Below, piece by piece: positions 8,931 through 18,900 of a stretch of DNA of 37,375 nt (the first letter of the stretch is position 1; the number at the start of each line of letters is the position of its first letter). Source of the DNA: Candidatus Zixiibacteriota bacterium (GTDB taxonomy: Bacteria > Zixibacteria > MSB-5A5 > CAIYYT01); assembly GCA_020853795.1 (NCBI GenBank), contig JADYYF010000137.1:1-37375 (forward strand), written 5' to 3'. Both the position numbers and the translations under genes were made by a program. The notes under the pieces are model-generated. The model was not told the origin of the DNA. It saw only the letters and a list, made by a program, of their open reading frames with translations, and ran no database searches.

Positions 8931-9959
8931 ATGTCGATTTTCAGCAGATTTTCCAACGATATCGGGATCGACCTCGGCACGGCCAACACGCTGGTATTCG
9001 TGCGCGGGCAGGGGATTGTGCTTAACGAGCCGTCGGTGGTGGCGGTGGAGGTGGCCAGCGGCAAGATCTTGGCGATCGGGTCGGAGGCGCGCCGGATGCT
9101 CGGGCGCACGCCGGGCGAGATTGCGGCGATTCGACCGCTCAAGGACGGCGTGATTGCCGACTTCGAGATCACCGAGCGGCTGCTGTCGGATTTCATCCGC
9201 CGCGTGGTACGGCACAAGTTCCTGATGAAGCCGCGGATCGTGATCTGCGTCCCGTCAGGAATTACCGAGGTGGAGAAGCGCGCGGTGCGCGATTCGGCGG
9301 AAAATGCCGGCGCGCGTGACGTGTATCTGATCCAGGAACCAATGGCGGCGGCGATCGGCGTCGGACTGCCGGTGGACCAGCCCTCGGGCAACATGATCAT
9401 CGATATCGGCGGCGGGACCTCGGAGATCGCGGTGATCGCGCTGAACGGGATCGTGAACAATACCTCGATTCGCATCGCGGGCGACGAGATGAACGAGGCG
9501 ATCGTCATCTACATGAAGAAGAACTTCAATCTGCTCATCGGCGATCTGACCGCCGAGGAAATCAAGATGAAGGTCGGGTCGGCGATCGAATTGGAGCGCG
9601 AAGACTCGATGGAGATCAAGGGGCGCGATCTGGTGGCGGGGGTGCCGAAGAACGTCAAGGTGAGTTCGGCGCAGGTGCGTGAGGCGTTAACGGAGCCGGT
9701 GTCATCGATTATCGATGCCGTACGGCTGTCGCTGGAGCAGACCCCGCCGGAGCTGGCCTCCGATATTCTCGATCGCGGCATCATCTTGACCGGCGGCGGC
9801 GCGCTGTTGCGCGGGCTGGATAAGCGGATTCGGCAGGAGACCAACCTGCCGGTGATCGTGGCGGACGATCCGTTGACGTGCGTGGCACGCGGGACGGGTG
9901 CGGTGCTGGAGAACATGGCCAAGTTCTCGAAGGTACTGATTCGCAGCCGGCGTGACTGA
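8931..9959 (+). CDS. mreB: Rod shape-determining actin homologue MreB
   Basis: Forms ATP-dependent filaments under the inner membrane that steer peptidoglycan synthesis. Length 342 is typical. ATP-site motifs are intact: DIGIDLGTANTLVF (phosphate 1) near the N-terminus, IDIGGGTSEIAVIALNG (phosphate 2) in the middle, and ILTGGGALLRGLDKRI (adenosine) near the end. The N-terminal SIFSRFSND is a short amphipathic lead. The gene has a 75-nt upstream gap and so probably its own promoter. The usual partners mreC and mreD do not follow; the next gene encodes a macro domain. Confidence 0.96.
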   Translation: MSIFSRFSNDIGIDLGTANTLVFVRGQGIVLNEPSVVAVEVASGKILAIGSEARRMLGRTPGEIAAIRPLKDGVIADFEITERLLSDFIRRVVRHKFLMKPRIVICVPSGITEVEKRAVRDSAENAGARDVYLIQEPMAAAIGVGLPVDQPSGNMIIDIGGGTSEIAVIALNGIVNNTSIRIAGDEMNEAIVIYMKKNFNLLIGDLTAEEIKMKVGSAIELEREDSMEIKGRDLVAGVPKNVKVSSAQVREALTEPVSSIIDAVRLSLEQTPPELASDILDRGIILTGGGALLRGLDKRIRQETNLPVIVADDPLTCVARGTGAVLENMAKFSKVLIRSRRD

Positions 9960-10013
9960 TTCATCTTGCCATTCGTTAATTCTTCCCATTAGTTTGACCG
10001 CGGCGAATTTCCT

Positions 10014-10535
10014 ATGACAATGCAGGAGCGGCTCAAAATCCATCTCGGTTCGATTACCGACCTCGATGTGGATGCGATTGTCAATGCCGCCAATACGACA
10101 CTTCTGGGTGGCGGCGGAGTTGACGGCGCGATTCACCGGGCGGCCGGGCCGGAATTGCTGGCAGAATGTCGGGCGTTGGGGGGATGTCAGACCGGCGATG
10201 CGAAAATCACCAAGGGGTACAATCTCAAGGCACGGCAGGTGATTCACACGGTTGGGCCGGTGTGGAAGGGCGGGGATCATAGCGAGGACGATCAGCTGCG
10301 ATCGTGCTACCGGCGATCGTTCGAACTGCTCATCCGGGCCAAGCTTCACAGTATCGCGTTTCCGGCGATCAGCGCGGGCGCTTACGGCTATCCGCTCGAA
10401 GACGCGGCTGAGATTGCGGTGCGGGAGTCGGTGAATGCGCTCAACCATCACCGGTCGATCAAGCTGGTGGTTTTTGCCTGTTTTGACAGAACCGCAGAAG
10501 CCGTGTACGAGCGATTACTCACGAAGCACTTCTAA
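10014..10535 (+). CDS. Macro-domain protein (O-acetyl-ADP-ribose deacetylase / ADP-ribosyl hydrolase type)
   Basis: A 173-residue stand-alone macro domain of the YmdB/MacroD class, binding ADP-ribose and likely removing acetyl or ADP-ribosyl groups. Seen motifs are LGSITDLDVDAIVNAANTTL with the ligand Asn and catalytic Asn, GGGGVDGAIHRAAG (the substrate loop), TKGYNLKARQVIHTVGP, and FPAISAGAYGYPLEDAA, the second phosphate loop. The set matches active members. Two starts six nt apart exist (10014 and 10020), neither with a strong SD. It sits between mreB and RNase R. In Escherichia coli YmdB is also reported to affect RNase III; here the link to the RNase R gene is only positional. Confidence 0.92.
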   Translation: MTMQERLKIHLGSITDLDVDAIVNAANTTLLGGGGVDGAIHRAAGPELLAECRALGGCQTGDAKITKGYNLKARQVIHTVGPVWKGGDHSEDDQLRSCYRRSFELLIRAKLHSIAFPAISAGAYGYPLEDAAEIAVRESVNALNHHRSIKLVVFACFDRTAEAVYERLLTKHF

Positions 10536-10580
10536 GTTCCTGCCATTTTGACAGAATTTCTTCCAACTTGACAGTTGAGG

Positions 10581-10609
10581 TTGACTTGGGGGGCGATGGG
10601 GCATAGGTT
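10581..10609 (+). promoter_or_regulatory. Candidate sigma-70-type promoter for the RNase R gene
   Basis: TTGACT (10581-10586), exactly 17 nt, TAGGTT (10604-10609), with the ATG at 10617, so the expected start of transcription falls on or next to the start codon. TTGAC also occurs at 10548, 10568 and 10609, which lowers confidence in any one of them. Confidence 0.45.
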
Positions 10610-10616
10610 TGACACT

Positions 10617-12782
10617 ATGAAGAAACTGGAGACACGGATAGCAGCGGAGGTCGCAGCCCTTGGCACCCGACCGCTTAAGATTCGCGAACTGGCCAAGAAG
10701 ATGCAGATACCGGCTGCGGAGTACGTCGAGTTCCGGCGCACGGTCAAGGGAATGATGAAGTCAGGCAAGCTCAATCGCCAGCGCGGCGGGCGAGTCGGCG
10801 GGCAGCGCAAGGCCGAGGCTACAGTGGTGGGCCGGTTGAGCGTCACGAAATCGGGGCGGGCGTTTGTTCAGCCCGAGGGCGACAAGGAAGAAATCGTGAT
10901 TGAGGAATGGGGGCTGGGGACGGCGCTGCACGGGGACCAGGTTGAAGTGCGGATGCTTCCCGCCGCCAAACGCGCGCGCCCGGCCGGTGAAATTGTCAAG
11001 GTATTGGAGCGGGCGACGACCGAGGTGGTCGGCAAGTTTTATCAGAGCCGATTCCACACCTTCGTGCTGCCGGACGATCCACGGCTGAAGATTGAGATCC
11101 GGGTAGAGCCACCAAAGGGGACACCATTGCGCGACGGCACGAAGGTGGTCGTGCATCTGGAGGAATGGACGAACGAGCGCGACATCCCGCGCGGCAAGAT
11201 TCTGCACGTGCTGGGCTTGCCGGGGGAGAAGGATGTCGATGTCCTCTCGACGATTTACAAGTTCAAGCTGCCGACGGCGTTTCCGGCAGCGGTGATGAGC
11301 GAGGCGGCGGTGATTGCCGAAGAGATTCCGGCGGAGGAAATTGCGCGGCGGCTCGATTTGCGCAAGACGACGACGTTTACGATTGATCCGGAGGACGCCA
11401 AGGATCACGATGACGCGGTCTCGGTCGAGCGCTTGGGGGAGGGTTACCGGTTGGGCGTGCACATCGCCGACGTCAGCCAATACGTCGAAAGCGGCACGAA
11501 ACTCGACAAGGAGGCGCGCGGGCGAACGGCCTCGGCGTACCTGGTGGATCGGGTGTTGCCGATGCTGCCGGAGAAGTTGTCGAACAATCTCTGTTCGTTG
11601 AAAGAGAAGCTGGACCGGCTCGCGATGTCGGTGCTGATCGATCTGGATGTCGCCGGGAACGTGAAGAAGTATAAGATTCACGAGAGTGTGATTCGCTCGT
11701 GCGCCAAGCTCAGCTACGAGCAGGTGCAGGAGACGTTGGACGGCGGCGCGGGCCTAGACAAGCAGAAGCGGGTCGTGCAGGCGATTCGAGTCATGCACGA
11801 GTTAGCGCTGAAGCTAATCGACCGCCGGCGCCGGCAGGGATCGATTGATTTCGATCTGCCGGAGTACAAGGTTTTCCTCGACGACTACGGCATCGTGACG
11901 AAGATCGTTAAGCGCGAGCGCAAGATGAGCCACCGGATCATCGAGGAATTCATGCTGCTGGCGAACCGGCTGGTAGCGCAGGAGATGCTGGGGCGTACGG
12001 TGCCGGCGCTATATCGGGTGCATCCACCGCCGGATGAGGAGAAGCTGGCGAATTTCGTGGAATTCGCGCGCAGTTTCGGCCATCGCGCATCGTTCGGATC
12101 GCCGCCGCAGCCGAAACATATCGCGGAGTTCATCGAGTCGATCGAAGGACGGCCGGAGGCGGACCTGCTCAACGAACTGCTGGTGCGCTCGATGCAGAAG
12201 GCGACGTATCAGACGGAGAACATCGGCCATTTCGGGCTGGCGTTCCCGCACTACCTGCATTTCACGTCGCCGATTCGCCGCTACCCGGACTTGATTGTTC
12301 ATCGCACGCTGAAGGAGGTGCTGCGCGGGACGTTCAAGAAGTCGAAGGCGGGGGGATTGAAGGCGGCGCTGGATCGGATCGGCGAACATTGCTCGCAGCA
12401 GGAAATCGTGATTATGGAGGCGGAGCGCGAGACGATCGCGATCAAGCAGGCGGAATTCTTGTCGCGGCAGTTGGGCGAGGTGTTCAACGGCGTGATCAGC
12501 GGGATGCTGAGCTTCGGATTCTTCGTGCGGTTGCTGGATATCGGCGCGGAGGGGATGGTGCGGCTGGCGACGTTGGAGGATGATTATTATCACGTTGAAC
12601 TGGAGCGGCATGAGATCATCGGCAAGCGCACGCAACGTCGGATGCGGCTGGGGGACAAGGTGCAAGTGCAGGTGATCAATGTGGCGGTCGAATCGGGGCA
12701 GATCGATTTCCGGCTGATCCAGGATCAAGCCAAGCCACGGTTACAGGCGTATTCGTATCGCAACCGGAGACGTTGGCGGTGA
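10617..12782 (+). CDS. rnr: Ribonuclease R (RNase II/VacB family 3'-5' exoribonuclease)
   Basis: Degrades structured RNA processively. About 721 residues, in family range. The N-terminus is a winged-helix-like segment (RPLKIRELAKKMQIPAAEY). Next come cold-shock domains (VVGRLSVTKSGRAFVQPEGD), then the RNB catalytic domain from about residue 240, with the metal-binding acidic cluster TIDPEDAKDHDDAVSV and GVHIADVSQYV, and the C-terminal S1 domain (GVISGMLSFGFFVRLLDIGAEG). The highly basic long tail of the E. coli enzyme is short here (PRLQAYSYRNRRRWR). Upstream in-frame starts exist at TTG 10575 and ATG 10596, the latter after GGGGGG; ATG 10617 is preferred because it begins at the family-like N-terminus and sits at the correct distance from a possible promoter. 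Its stop overlaps the following gene by 4 nt (GTGA). Confidence 0.93.
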   Translation: MKKLETRIAAEVAALGTRPLKIRELAKKMQIPAAEYVEFRRTVKGMMKSGKLNRQRGGRVGGQRKAEATVVGRLSVTKSGRAFVQPEGDKEEIVIEEWGLGTALHGDQVEVRMLPAAKRARPAGEIVKVLERATTEVVGKFYQSRFHTFVLPDDPRLKIEIRVEPPKGTPLRDGTKVVVHLEEWTNERDIPRGKILHVLGLPGEKDVDVLSTIYKFKLPTAFPAAVMSEAAVIAEEIPAEEIARRLDLRKTTTFTIDPEDAKDHDDAVSVERLGEGYRLGVHIADVSQYVESGTKLDKEARGRTASAYLVDRVLPMLPEKLSNNLCSLKEKLDRLAMSVLIDLDVAGNVKKYKIHESVIRSCAKLSYEQVQETLDGGAGLDKQKRVVQAIRVMHELALKLIDRRRRQGSIDFDLPEYKVFLDDYGIVTKIVKRERKMSHRIIEEFMLLANRLVAQEMLGRTVPALYRVHPPPDEEKLANFVEFARSFGHRASFGSPPQPKHIAEFIESIEGRPEADLLNELLVRSMQKATYQTENIGHFGLAFPHYLHFTSPIRRYPDLIVHRTLKEVLRGTFKKSKAGGLKAALDRIGEHCSQQEIVIMEAERETIAIKQAEFLSRQLGEVFNGVISGMLSFGFFVRLLDIGAEGMVRLATLEDDYYHVELERHEIIGKRTQRRMRLGDKVQVQVINVAVESGQIDFRLIQDQAKPRLQAYSYRNRRRWR

Positions 12783-14206
12783 GCGCAAACTATGCGCTGT
12801 TGGCGGTTCGGGGCGACCGCGTGTTCGAGGAGGCGCTGCGATCCCTGCGCGTCGAGGGTTTGACGGTCAGTTGGGCCGAGTCGGTGCAACAGGCGATGGC
12901 GGCGCTGGGCAAGGAGGCGCCGCGTTTTGTCGTGCTTGATGCCGACGCGCTCGGAGCCGAGACGATACCGTTCATGCGGCGGTTGCAGCGGCTGGCGCCG
13001 CTGACGGATATTCTGTTGTTGGCGCGCGACGGCAAGTTTGATGAGCCGGCGCCCGACAGTTTGATCGACAAGACGTTGCCGCTGGAGGAAATCCGGGAAT
13101 TGCTGACGGAGGCGCTCGCGGTACGACGGCTTCTGGACGAAGCGGGGATGTTTGGACATTCACCGAATTTGCGCGAGGCGGCGCGGCGGATTCAGCAGGT
13201 GGCGCCGACCGATATTTCGGTGCTGGTGACCGGGCCGTCGGGCAGCGGCAAGGAGCTGATTGCGCGGGCGATTCACAATAACTCGCCGCGCGCCGACCGC
13301 GAGTATATCTCGCTGAATTGCGCTTCGATTCCCGAGGCACTGCTCGAATCTGAGTTGTTCGGTTACGAGAAGGGGGCATTTACCGGCGCGGATCGAACGC
13401 AGCCGGGTTTGTTGCAGCAGGCGCACGGGGGAACGTTGTTTCTCGACGAGATCGGGGAAATGCATCCGCGCCTGCAGGCGAAATTGCTGCGGGCGATCGA
13501 CACCAAGACGTTTATGGCGGTCGGAGGGCGCAAGACGACAGCGGTGGACGTGCGTTTCATCGCCGCGACCAATCGCGACCTGCAGTCGGAGGTCGAGGCG
13601 GGGAATTTCCGGGCGGACTTGTACTACCGCCTGAGCGTGATCACGATCCAGATGCAGCGGCTATCGGAGCGGCCGGAGGATATTCTGCCGATTATCGCGC
13701 ACAATCTGGGCCGGCTCAAGAGCAACATCCGGTTCAGTCCGGAGGCGACCGAGTTGCTGCTGCGGTATTCGTGGCCGGGGAATGTGCGGGAGTTGACCAA
13801 TTTTCTGCAGCGGCTGTTGGTGACGAATCCGTCCGGTGAGGTGAGCCGCGAGACGGTGGCCTCGCTGCTGGACAAACATCGATTGGACGATCGCAGCCTG
13901 CCGGTCGTCACGAATCTGACGGCGGAGGAGTCGGGTTACCGGCTGATTTATCAGGCGCTGTTGAATCTGGCCAACGAAGTGATTGACTTAAAGCGCTTGA
14001 TTCACGAGCGTTTGGGTGGAGCGGTGCCGGCGCAACCGCAGGCGGTTCACACCGAGCAGTCGGGCGGAGATTTGGAAGCGATGGAAGAGCAACTGATTCG
14101 GGAGACGTTGCAGCGGGTCGGGGGAAATCGCAAGAAGGCGGCGACGATACTGGGGATCGGCGAGCGGACATTGTACCGCAAGCTGCGGAAGTTCAATCTT
14201 ATGTAA
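12779..14206 (+). CDS. Sigma-54-dependent response regulator (NtrC-like)
   Basis: An enhancer-binding transcription activator of about 475 residues. N-terminal receiver-like domain: probable phospho-acceptor Asp in VVLDADAL (residue 54 from this start) and conserved Lys in LIDKTLPLEE, but the usual acidic pair near the N-terminus reads VRGDR, so the Mg site is partly degenerate. The central AAA+ ATPase is complete: GPSGSGKELIARAIH (Walker A), FGYEKGAFTGADR with the sigma-54 contact GAFTGA, and GGTLFLDEIGEM (Walker B). The C-terminus is a Fis-type helix-turn-helix (GGNRKKAATILGIGERTLYR). GTG 12779 overlaps the rnr stop; TTG 12773 is possible. No histidine kinase is nearby. It is followed 3 nt later by a predicted outer-membrane protein gene, which it may control along with the next block. 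Confidence 0.9.
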   Translation: MSANYALLAVRGDRVFEEALRSLRVEGLTVSWAESVQQAMAALGKEAPRFVVLDADALGAETIPFMRRLQRLAPLTDILLLARDGKFDEPAPDSLIDKTLPLEEIRELLTEALAVRRLLDEAGMFGHSPNLREAARRIQQVAPTDISVLVTGPSGSGKELIARAIHNNSPRADREYISLNCASIPEALLESELFGYEKGAFTGADRTQPGLLQQAHGGTLFLDEIGEMHPRLQAKLLRAIDTKTFMAVGGRKTTAVDVRFIAATNRDLQSEVEAGNFRADLYYRLSVITIQMQRLSERPEDILPIIAHNLGRLKSNIRFSPEATELLLRYSWPGNVRELTNFLQRLLVTNPSGEVSRETVASLLDKHRLDDRSLPVVTNLTAEESGYRLIYQALLNLANEVIDLKRLIHERLGGAVPAQPQAVHTEQSGGDLEAMEEQLIRETLQRVGGNRKKAATILGIGERTLYRKLRKFNLM

Positions 14207-14209
14207 ATC

Positions 14210-15823
14210 ATGACTCATAACATAGCAAAGTGGGTGGTGGCTGCGCTGGCGATCGTGTGGCTGCCGATAACATCGAGTGCTTTGCCGATTTTCTTCACTG
14301 ATCAGATCTTCAAGTCGATCGAGCAGTTGGACGAAGCACTGGCGGCGGGGGAGATCTCGGAAGAGGACTACGAGTTGGTGCGGGAGGCACTGTTGGGGGA
14401 AAACTGGCTGATCGATGGGAATCAGCTTCCGCCGGAGACGGCCGACCATGCCGAGGGGTTTGCGCCGAAGAATTTCGTGGCCGGCAGCACGAAGTCGGTG
14501 TGGTCGTATCGCTCCACGCACACGATCAGCGAGCTTCACAGCCGGATCGACCGAATGAGTTTCAGAGATTCCAGCTGGTATCTTGACGTTGAAGTGGAAC
14601 GGACGCGGACGGGTGATTGGCGGATGCGGAAGCGTTCGTTCGGTTACCATTGGGGCCGAGTGGCCGGGGTCGGTCTTGGCGATGTCGATCTTTGGAGTTG
14701 GGGAATTCTGACGGTAGGCAATCGCAGCGCACCGGCGGCGTTGCGGCAGATAGGCGACTTTGGTTCAAGCTGGTTGTTTCCGAGCCTGACCCGGCAAAAC
14801 GGTATCGGCGGGTGGTTTCAGAATGGCCGCGTTGGTCGCAACTTGCGGCTTCAGGGCTATTCCTCGCACGTGGAGGGGAATCGGCATTTCCGCACCAGCC
14901 ACGCGCTGGCGATTGAGATGAGGTTGAGGGCAGACCAATATGGCTTAACGGTGCTGCACCAGTCGATCGGTGAGCTGGGGCGAACGCCGCGGCGGGCGGT
15001 GTTTCTGGCGCCGCAGTTCAAGAAGGAGCTGGAGTATTTCACTCTCTACGGCGAATCGTCTTTGATGACGGATGGGGGCGCGGCGCATCAGTATCAGCTT
15101 GAAGTCCGACGCGGCGGGAGCCGGCTCGACATAGTGGCCTTCGCCTACGGCCGCAATTATCGCAATGTCGAGTCGGGCGGGTACGCTTACGGCGATTACG
15201 GTACGACGGAGATTTCCGAGATCGACTTCGAGTATTCCGACAAGCGCACCGGTCGGCGCGGCGTAGCGGTGGAGGTGGAACACCGTCCGAGTCGCGAGGT
15301 GACCTGGCGGAGCGAATTGATACGCTGGCGGAACAGCCTGGTGGGGCGCGAGGGCGTGGCGGTGCGGGTTGTGTGGATGCGCAGCGGCCGCACCCGGACG
15401 TCACTGGTGCGGATGTTGCGGCTGCAGGGATTGTGGGAGGACCTCGATCTGGCGGCAAGCGCGGCAGATTCGCGGCAGTGGTTGACGGCGACGACGGAAT
15501 TGCGGCTGTCGGAACGCCTGCGGAGCGAGTCATTGGTGCGCATCGGCCGGCGCACTTTGAGTGCAAGGGAACGGGCAGAGTGGCGCGCGCGGAATGAGAT
15601 CGAGGCCAAGGTGGCGGAGAAGTTTCGCCTGGCAGCGGCGGCCGACTGGCGCGACAGCGACTGGGGCAGAGGCGGTGATGAGAAGCTGCTGTTGGCGATC
15701 AGCGAGCGCTATGTCGACAGCGCCTTCAGTGGGATCTCGCTGGTGGTGCAAACGCGGTATTACCCGGAGCGCGGCAAGCTTGACGATTGGGAGGTTCGGC
15801 TCGACACGAAGCTTGAATTTTAG
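14210..15823 (+). CDS. Predicted outer-membrane beta-barrel protein, function unknown
   Basis: Not recognised as a named family. Residues about 1-24 form a signal peptide ending SSA before LPIFF. Residues 30-65 (IEQLDEALAAGEISEEDYEL) are a short helical segment reminiscent of the helix-hairpin leader found before barrels in FCB outer-membrane proteins. From about 95 to the end the chain alternates polar and hydrophobic residues in short strands rich in Arg, Tyr and Trp, with a Gly-Asp-x5-Trp-Gly stretch (VGLGDVDLWSWGILTVGNR) and a final Phe, both typical of outer-membrane barrels. It starts 3 nt after the sigma-54 activator stop and is likely in one transcript with it and RNase R. A role as transporter or secretion pore is only inference. 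Confidence 0.65.
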   Translation: MTHNIAKWVVAALAIVWLPITSSALPIFFTDQIFKSIEQLDEALAAGEISEEDYELVREALLGENWLIDGNQLPPETADHAEGFAPKNFVAGSTKSVWSYRSTHTISELHSRIDRMSFRDSSWYLDVEVERTRTGDWRMRKRSFGYHWGRVAGVGLGDVDLWSWGILTVGNRSAPAALRQIGDFGSSWLFPSLTRQNGIGGWFQNGRVGRNLRLQGYSSHVEGNRHFRTSHALAIEMRLRADQYGLTVLHQSIGELGRTPRRAVFLAPQFKKELEYFTLYGESSLMTDGGAAHQYQLEVRRGGSRLDIVAFAYGRNYRNVESGGYAYGDYGTTEISEIDFEYSDKRTGRRGVAVEVEHRPSREVTWRSELIRWRNSLVGREGVAVRVVWMRSGRTRTSLVRMLRLQGLWEDLDLAASAADSRQWLTATTELRLSERLRSESLVRIGRRTLSARERAEWRARNEIEAKVAEKFRLAAAADWRDSDWGRGGDEKLLLAISERYVDSAFSGISLVVQTRYYPERGKLDDWEVRLDTKLEF

Positions 15824-15860
15824 AAGCCGGGCATTCCAATCAGTTGACTGAAGATTACGA

Positions 15861-15889
15861 TTGACACCGGCGGTCCAATGCACTAACAT
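15861..15889 (+). promoter_or_regulatory. Sigma-70-type promoter of the LTD / PorV-like / dGTPase block
   Basis: Perfect -35 TTGACA (15861-15866), 17 nt, and TAACAT (15884-15889) matching four of six -10 positions including the conserved ones. Predicted transcription start near 15896, leaving a leader of about 50 nt. A tiny ORF of eight codons (ATG 15909) lies in that leader and may be chance. Confidence 0.68.
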
Positions 15890-15944
15890 GGAGCGACTTG
15901 ACCACTACATGAGGTCGCAAAAGTCTTTGGGCTGAGAAGCAAAG

Positions 15945-18900
15945 GTGTGCAGTATTCTTCGGTATTGCAGAGTATTCGGGCTCGGTGTGATTGTAGCGCT
16001 GCAATTGGCGGTGTCGGCAGCGGCATCGAGCCGGCTGGTGATCAATGAGATCATGATCAACGAGCCGGGCTCGGAGACGGCGCTGGAATGGATCGAGCTG
16101 TTCAACGTGTCGAGTTTGCCGGTGAGTCTGGTCGATTTCGCGCTGATCGACGGCGTGGACACTTCGCGGTTTGCGGCGGTTACGATCGAGTCTGAGGGTT
16201 TTGTCGTGCTGTCGCGCAAGCCGGTGGCGGCCGACAGCGGGGCGAGTTTTGAATCGCAGTGGGGAAACAGCTCCGGTGTCTGGGGCGATACTCCGGAAGA
16301 GGACTTCCCGGTGGTCGCGGCGAAGTTCTCGCTGCGCAACGCCGGTGATACGATCTGCATCATTGACAAGGCGAGCGGCGTGGTTGAGCGGGTGGGGTGG
16401 CGATCATCGCCGCCGGACGGGGTTTCGCTGGAGCGGATCAACTGGGCGATTTCGGCGCGCAGCAGCAATTTTGGTTTGTGCAAGGACAGCACGGGATCAA
16501 CGCCGGGGCGGGTGAATTCGATAATCGCGCCGGAGATCAATCTGGGACTGGTTCCGGATAGTCTCGAGCTCGAGGTGCCGCCGACCGCTGATACGCCGGT
16601 GTTGTTGCGATTGGCGGTTGTCAATACGGGACGACGCTCGCACTCAGGGCGGATCGTGGTCTATTTAGATACCGGGCGCGACGGAACAATTGACAGCGGC
16701 GATTCGCTGATTAATCTGGAATTGCCGTCCTTGGCGCCCGATTCGGAGGCGGCGCTGTCGATCGAGATCGCGGCTGCGCGCGGACGCAATCTGTTGGCAT
16801 TGACGCTCGATGCGGACGGCGATTCGACTGACAATCGAGCCGAATTCCGCCTCTACCTCGACGCGACGTACCGTGAAGCGTGCATCAATGAGTTTCTACC
16901 AAAGGCAACCGAAGAAGGGGGCGGCGAGTGGATCGAGGTGGTTAATCGCACCGACTACAATCTGCCACTGCGGGGCTGGATCATTGAAAACGACGGCAAG
17001 GTTGATTCGGTCAGGACTGATGCGGAGTTGGCGCCGGGGGCATTTGCATTGATCTGCGGCGACAGCGCGGCGGTGCGGCGGAGCTTTCCGGAGGCCACGT
17101 GCGCGCTGATTGAGATGCAAGAGTGGCCGGGGCTTGATGAAAAGCAGGGGCAGATCGTGATTCGCAATGATTTTGCAGTGATGGCGGACAGCATGGCGTA
17201 CAGCGGCGCAATCGCGGCCGGGCGGAGTTGGGAGCGCGATGGGGATTCGACGAGCGGCGATTTCTTGCGCGACTTCTATGTATCGAGCGCGGCGAATGGC
17301 AGCACGCCCTGCGCCGTAAACTCGGAGCGAGTTTTGCCGCCGGCACGCGACTTGGGGTTTGTGGGCAACAAGATCGGGACAATTCCGGCGCTGGACCAAC
17401 CGAATGAGATCGGGCTGTTGTTGCGAGTGGTCAATCATGGAGTGCTGCCGTCGCCGGAGTCAATCATTGAGGTCTTCGACGATCGCGATCGTGATGACGT
17501 GATCGACGACAGTGAATTGCTGCAGACGCTGATTGTGCCGGTCGTTGGCGTTGGCGATTCGGTCGATGCACCGTGCCATTTGATGCTGCCCTCGGGGCGG
17601 CATTGGCTGCGCGCGCGCCTGAGCGCGGATGAGGATGCGACCAACAACGACGCTGCTGTGGAGTTGACGCTGGGCCGACCGACGCGGGAAGTAGTGATTA
17701 CCGAGTTTCTGGCTGATCCGACCGGGGGACTGGAATCGGAATGGGTCGAGGTACGGAACAACTCCGAATACCCGGTTGTCATCAGTCGCTGGCGGATCGG
17801 CGATGCCGGCGGACAACCGGGACGGTTTGCCGATTGGCTGTTGATGCCGCAAGCGTACCTGGTGCTGGCGCAGGATTCGGCGGGGTTCGCGGATTACTAC
17901 GGCGGCGATTGCGCTGCGGCCGCTGTCGCCAGCTGGAGCAATCTGAACAACGACGGCGATGCGATCAAGCTGCTGGATGAATTCGGGCATCTGGTGGACA
18001 GCGTCGTGCATGCCGTGGCGGCGGGCGAGAACCGCTCGCTGGAGTTGAATGAGCTTGAAGATCGGCCGGGCGTCGCGCGCTGGTTTGTTAGCGAAGACGA
18101 GATGGGTGCGACCCCGTGCCGAACAAATTCCGTGTCGCGGATTCTGCCGGACTTCGACCTCGCCTTCGGCGGCAGCGGTCTGATGTTGGCGCGGGATGCA
18201 GAGTATCCGCTGATGGTTGAGGCGGAAGTGTGGATCCGGAATGTGGGCAGGAGTACGTCGCCGGCGGCGGAATGGAGTCTTTTCAGCGACGAGGTTGCAC
18301 CCGTGAGAACGGTGATTGCGCCGCTGGCGGCGGGCGATTCGCTTCGGCAAGAGGCGGTAATTGAGTTGGCGCCGGGACGACACCGATTGATGGCGATGCT
18401 GTCACCGGACGACAATCCGGCCGGCGATACAGTTACGGCATCGATCACAACCGGGTATCGAACACGAGAGATTCTGATTACCGAGATCATGGCGGAGCCG
18501 CGATCGGGGTCGGCGACGGAGTGGGTGGAAATCCGCAACAACTCCGATGATGCGCTTGATCTGGCGGGATGGAAGCTGGGCGATGCATCGCGGCAATCGA
18601 ACATCGTAGCGCCGGTGGTGCTTTTGCCTGAGACCTATGCCGTGGTCGCCCAGGATACCAGCCTGATGCGTGCAGAGGTTGGGCCCGATTGCCCGCTTCT
18701 GACGACGGAGGTCTGGTGTAGTCTGAACAACAGCGGCGACGAGATCAGGCTGATTGACGAATTTGGGTCGCTCGTCGACAGCGTTGCGTATCGCGGTGTT
18801 GCTGTTACGGGGCAGTCGTACGAGCTTGACGAGATCGGGGGCGGATGGTATCCGGCGACGGCGGCAACGGGGTCGACACCCGGCAAGCCGAACTCGGTGA

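Noticed and set aside
10548-10614. Four TTGAC repeats before the RNase R gene, as a possible tandem regulator site
   Set aside because: Spacings of 20, 13 and 28 nt are irregular and no dyad surrounds them; only the one at 10581 has the right distance to a -10.
15909-15935. Eight-codon ORF (MRSQKSLG) in the leader of the LTD gene
   Set aside because: Too short to tell from chance; no SD before it and no attenuator hairpin after it.
17686-18545. Internal DNA repeats in the LTD gene as a possible mobile or recombination repeat
   Set aside because: The similarity follows the protein domain signature and is diverged at third codon positions; it is domain duplication, not a nucleotide repeat element.
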